Source of the DNA: Paraburkholderia aspalathi
GTDB taxonomy: Bacteria > Pseudomonadota > Gammaproteobacteria > Burkholderiales > Burkholderiaceae
Length of the DNA: 64,000 bases
NCBI RefSeq assembly: GCF_900116445.1
Contig: NZ_FPBH01000024.1
Coordinates: forward strand, 62,001 to 126,000
Direction: 5' to 3'
The notes under the pieces were generated by a model. It saw only the letters and a list, made by a program, of their open reading frames with translations, was not told the origin of the DNA and did not search any database. Shown here one piece after another: positions 63,356 to 64,000 of this stretch; positions within the stretch are counted from its first letter, which is position 1, and each line of letters begins with the position of its first letter. The translations under genes were made by a program, and so were the position numbers.

Positions 63356-63745
63356 TTTATGTTCCCTTTTCTGGCGTTAACCGCGGCCGTTCCCGTTCGC
63401 CTCTTCTATCAGAGGTTGGGGCGCTGTTGAGTCAGGGCCACGATCGCCGCTCGTCGGGTCCATTGTTCACAATGTGACATTTAATTTATTGATTAGTACA
63501 GCCATGTTCGTAGCTGATTGGTGATTGTTCGCCGCGAAGTTTGGCCTTCTGCGTTAATATCAAAATAAGACGCGAACATTCCCGGAAATCGTTCACGCGG
63601 GCGTGAAGCGCGCAGGGGCCTCTGCCGAAGGCCGGACACTATGCACGACATCGCCCGTGCTCCATATTGCAGCCCTACGGAGACGCCTTTCATGGCAGAC
63701 ATCGAGGCAAGCTTGCTGCACATTTCTGCTGGATGTGATGCTCAG
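63356..63745. other. Upstream region of the importer cluster
   Basis: AT-rich patches (about 63475-63570) probably hold the leftward promoter. No gene or repeat recognised. Confidence 0.35.
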
Positions 63746-64000
63746 TTATGCCTCTCCGTGCTCATCCTTCCCAATCAGTACGCTCGTGGGCGAATCAAAC
63801 ATATAGCGCGGCACATCCAGGTTCTGCGGTGCCGGTTTGTCTTTGAATACACGGCCTGCAAGATCGTAGGTGGAGCCGTGACAGGGGCACAGGAACCCTC
63901 CTGGCCAGTTGTCCGGGAGATTGGCCTGCGGACCGGCCTGAAACCGCGGTCTGGGCGTACAGCCAAGGTGGGTGCAGACACCCACCACGATGAGAATGCC
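63746..64000 (-). CDS. petA: Rieske iron-sulfur protein (cytochrome bc1-type), C-terminal part
   Basis: The last 85 or so residues of the Rieske subunit. VGVCTHLGCTPRPR and FLCPCHGSTYDLAGR carry the CTHLGC and CPCHGS boxes that bind the [2Fe-2S] cluster by two Cys and two His. The ending (PAPQNLDVPRYMFDSPTSVL, IGKDEHGEA) is normal. The rest lies beyond the right edge. No petB or petC gene follows it, unlike the usual petABC operon. Confidence 0.9.
   Translation of the reverse strand, partial: GILIVVGVCTHLGCTPRPRFQAGPQANLPDNWPGGFLCPCHGSTYDLAGRVFKDKPAPQNLDVPRYMFDSPTSVLIGKDEHGEA

Overview
The window reads as part of a large plasmid or secondary replicon of a Burkholderiaceae beta-proteobacterium (Burkholderia/Paraburkholderia-like). 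The GC content is high. The protein families are typical of that group: DUF4148 secreted proteins, DUF1840, HU paralogues and a QseBC-like two-component system. A complete replication and partition module (repA, iterons, parA, parB, centromere repeats) lies near 12.8-17.8 kb. The assignment rests on recognising protein sequence families and motifs by eye; nothing was searched.

Layout. 1-7.3 kb: start of sufB, small conserved proteins, an amino-acid permease/aconitase/unknown operon, a HiPIP electron carrier and an ihfA-like gene. 7.3-12.7 kb: a decayed accessory stretch with an unusual protein built from three IS630-like winged-helix repeats, a TnsA-like remnant, a broken tyrosine recombinase and hairpins. 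12.8-17.8 kb: parS-like palindromes, parB, parA with a palindromic operator, about 14 iterons around an AT-rich inverted repeat, and repA. 18-28.3 kb: plasmid maintenance genes (HU, TacAT, Xre-RES, KorA-like, DUF932, ParDE), an ISKra4-type element with broken genes, a broken resolvase, and decayed parD, DUF1016 and ParB-like fragments. 28.4-33.5 kb: a mobilisation block with a candidate oriT, MobC and a MOBP-like relaxase that appears to contain a second, Cys-rich gene in another frame. 33.9-41.4 kb: a second HU, a SET-domain protein, a Na+/H+ antiporter, a diguanylate cyclase and a DedA/PAP2/LssY membrane protein. 41.9-55.3 kb: small secreted and membrane proteins, an IS701 insertion, cytochrome b561, a QseBC-like two-component system, phoU with an early amber codon, and pstS. 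55.6-64 kb: IS3 remnant, VanX-like dipeptidase, DUF1840, DUF4336, a complete branched-chain-amino-acid/amide-type ABC importer, and the end of a Rieske protein.

How it fits together. The most coherent unexplained signal is a set of seven direct-repeat boxes (CTTAA, 11-bp period, PmrA/QseB type) between 43.6 and 53.1 kb around the two-component system. Four of them have a -10-like hexamer exactly 10 nt downstream. They lie next to DUF4148 genes, a possible structured leader before phoU, and two copies of one module: a 60-aa membrane protein, then a box, then a short ORF or RNA ending in a GGACCCGG hairpin. Phosphate genes in the same block (phoU, pstS, a candidate Pho box) suggest a stress or phosphate-linked envelope regulon. 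The other strong point is the frame-shifted Cys-rich gene nested inside the relaxase gene.
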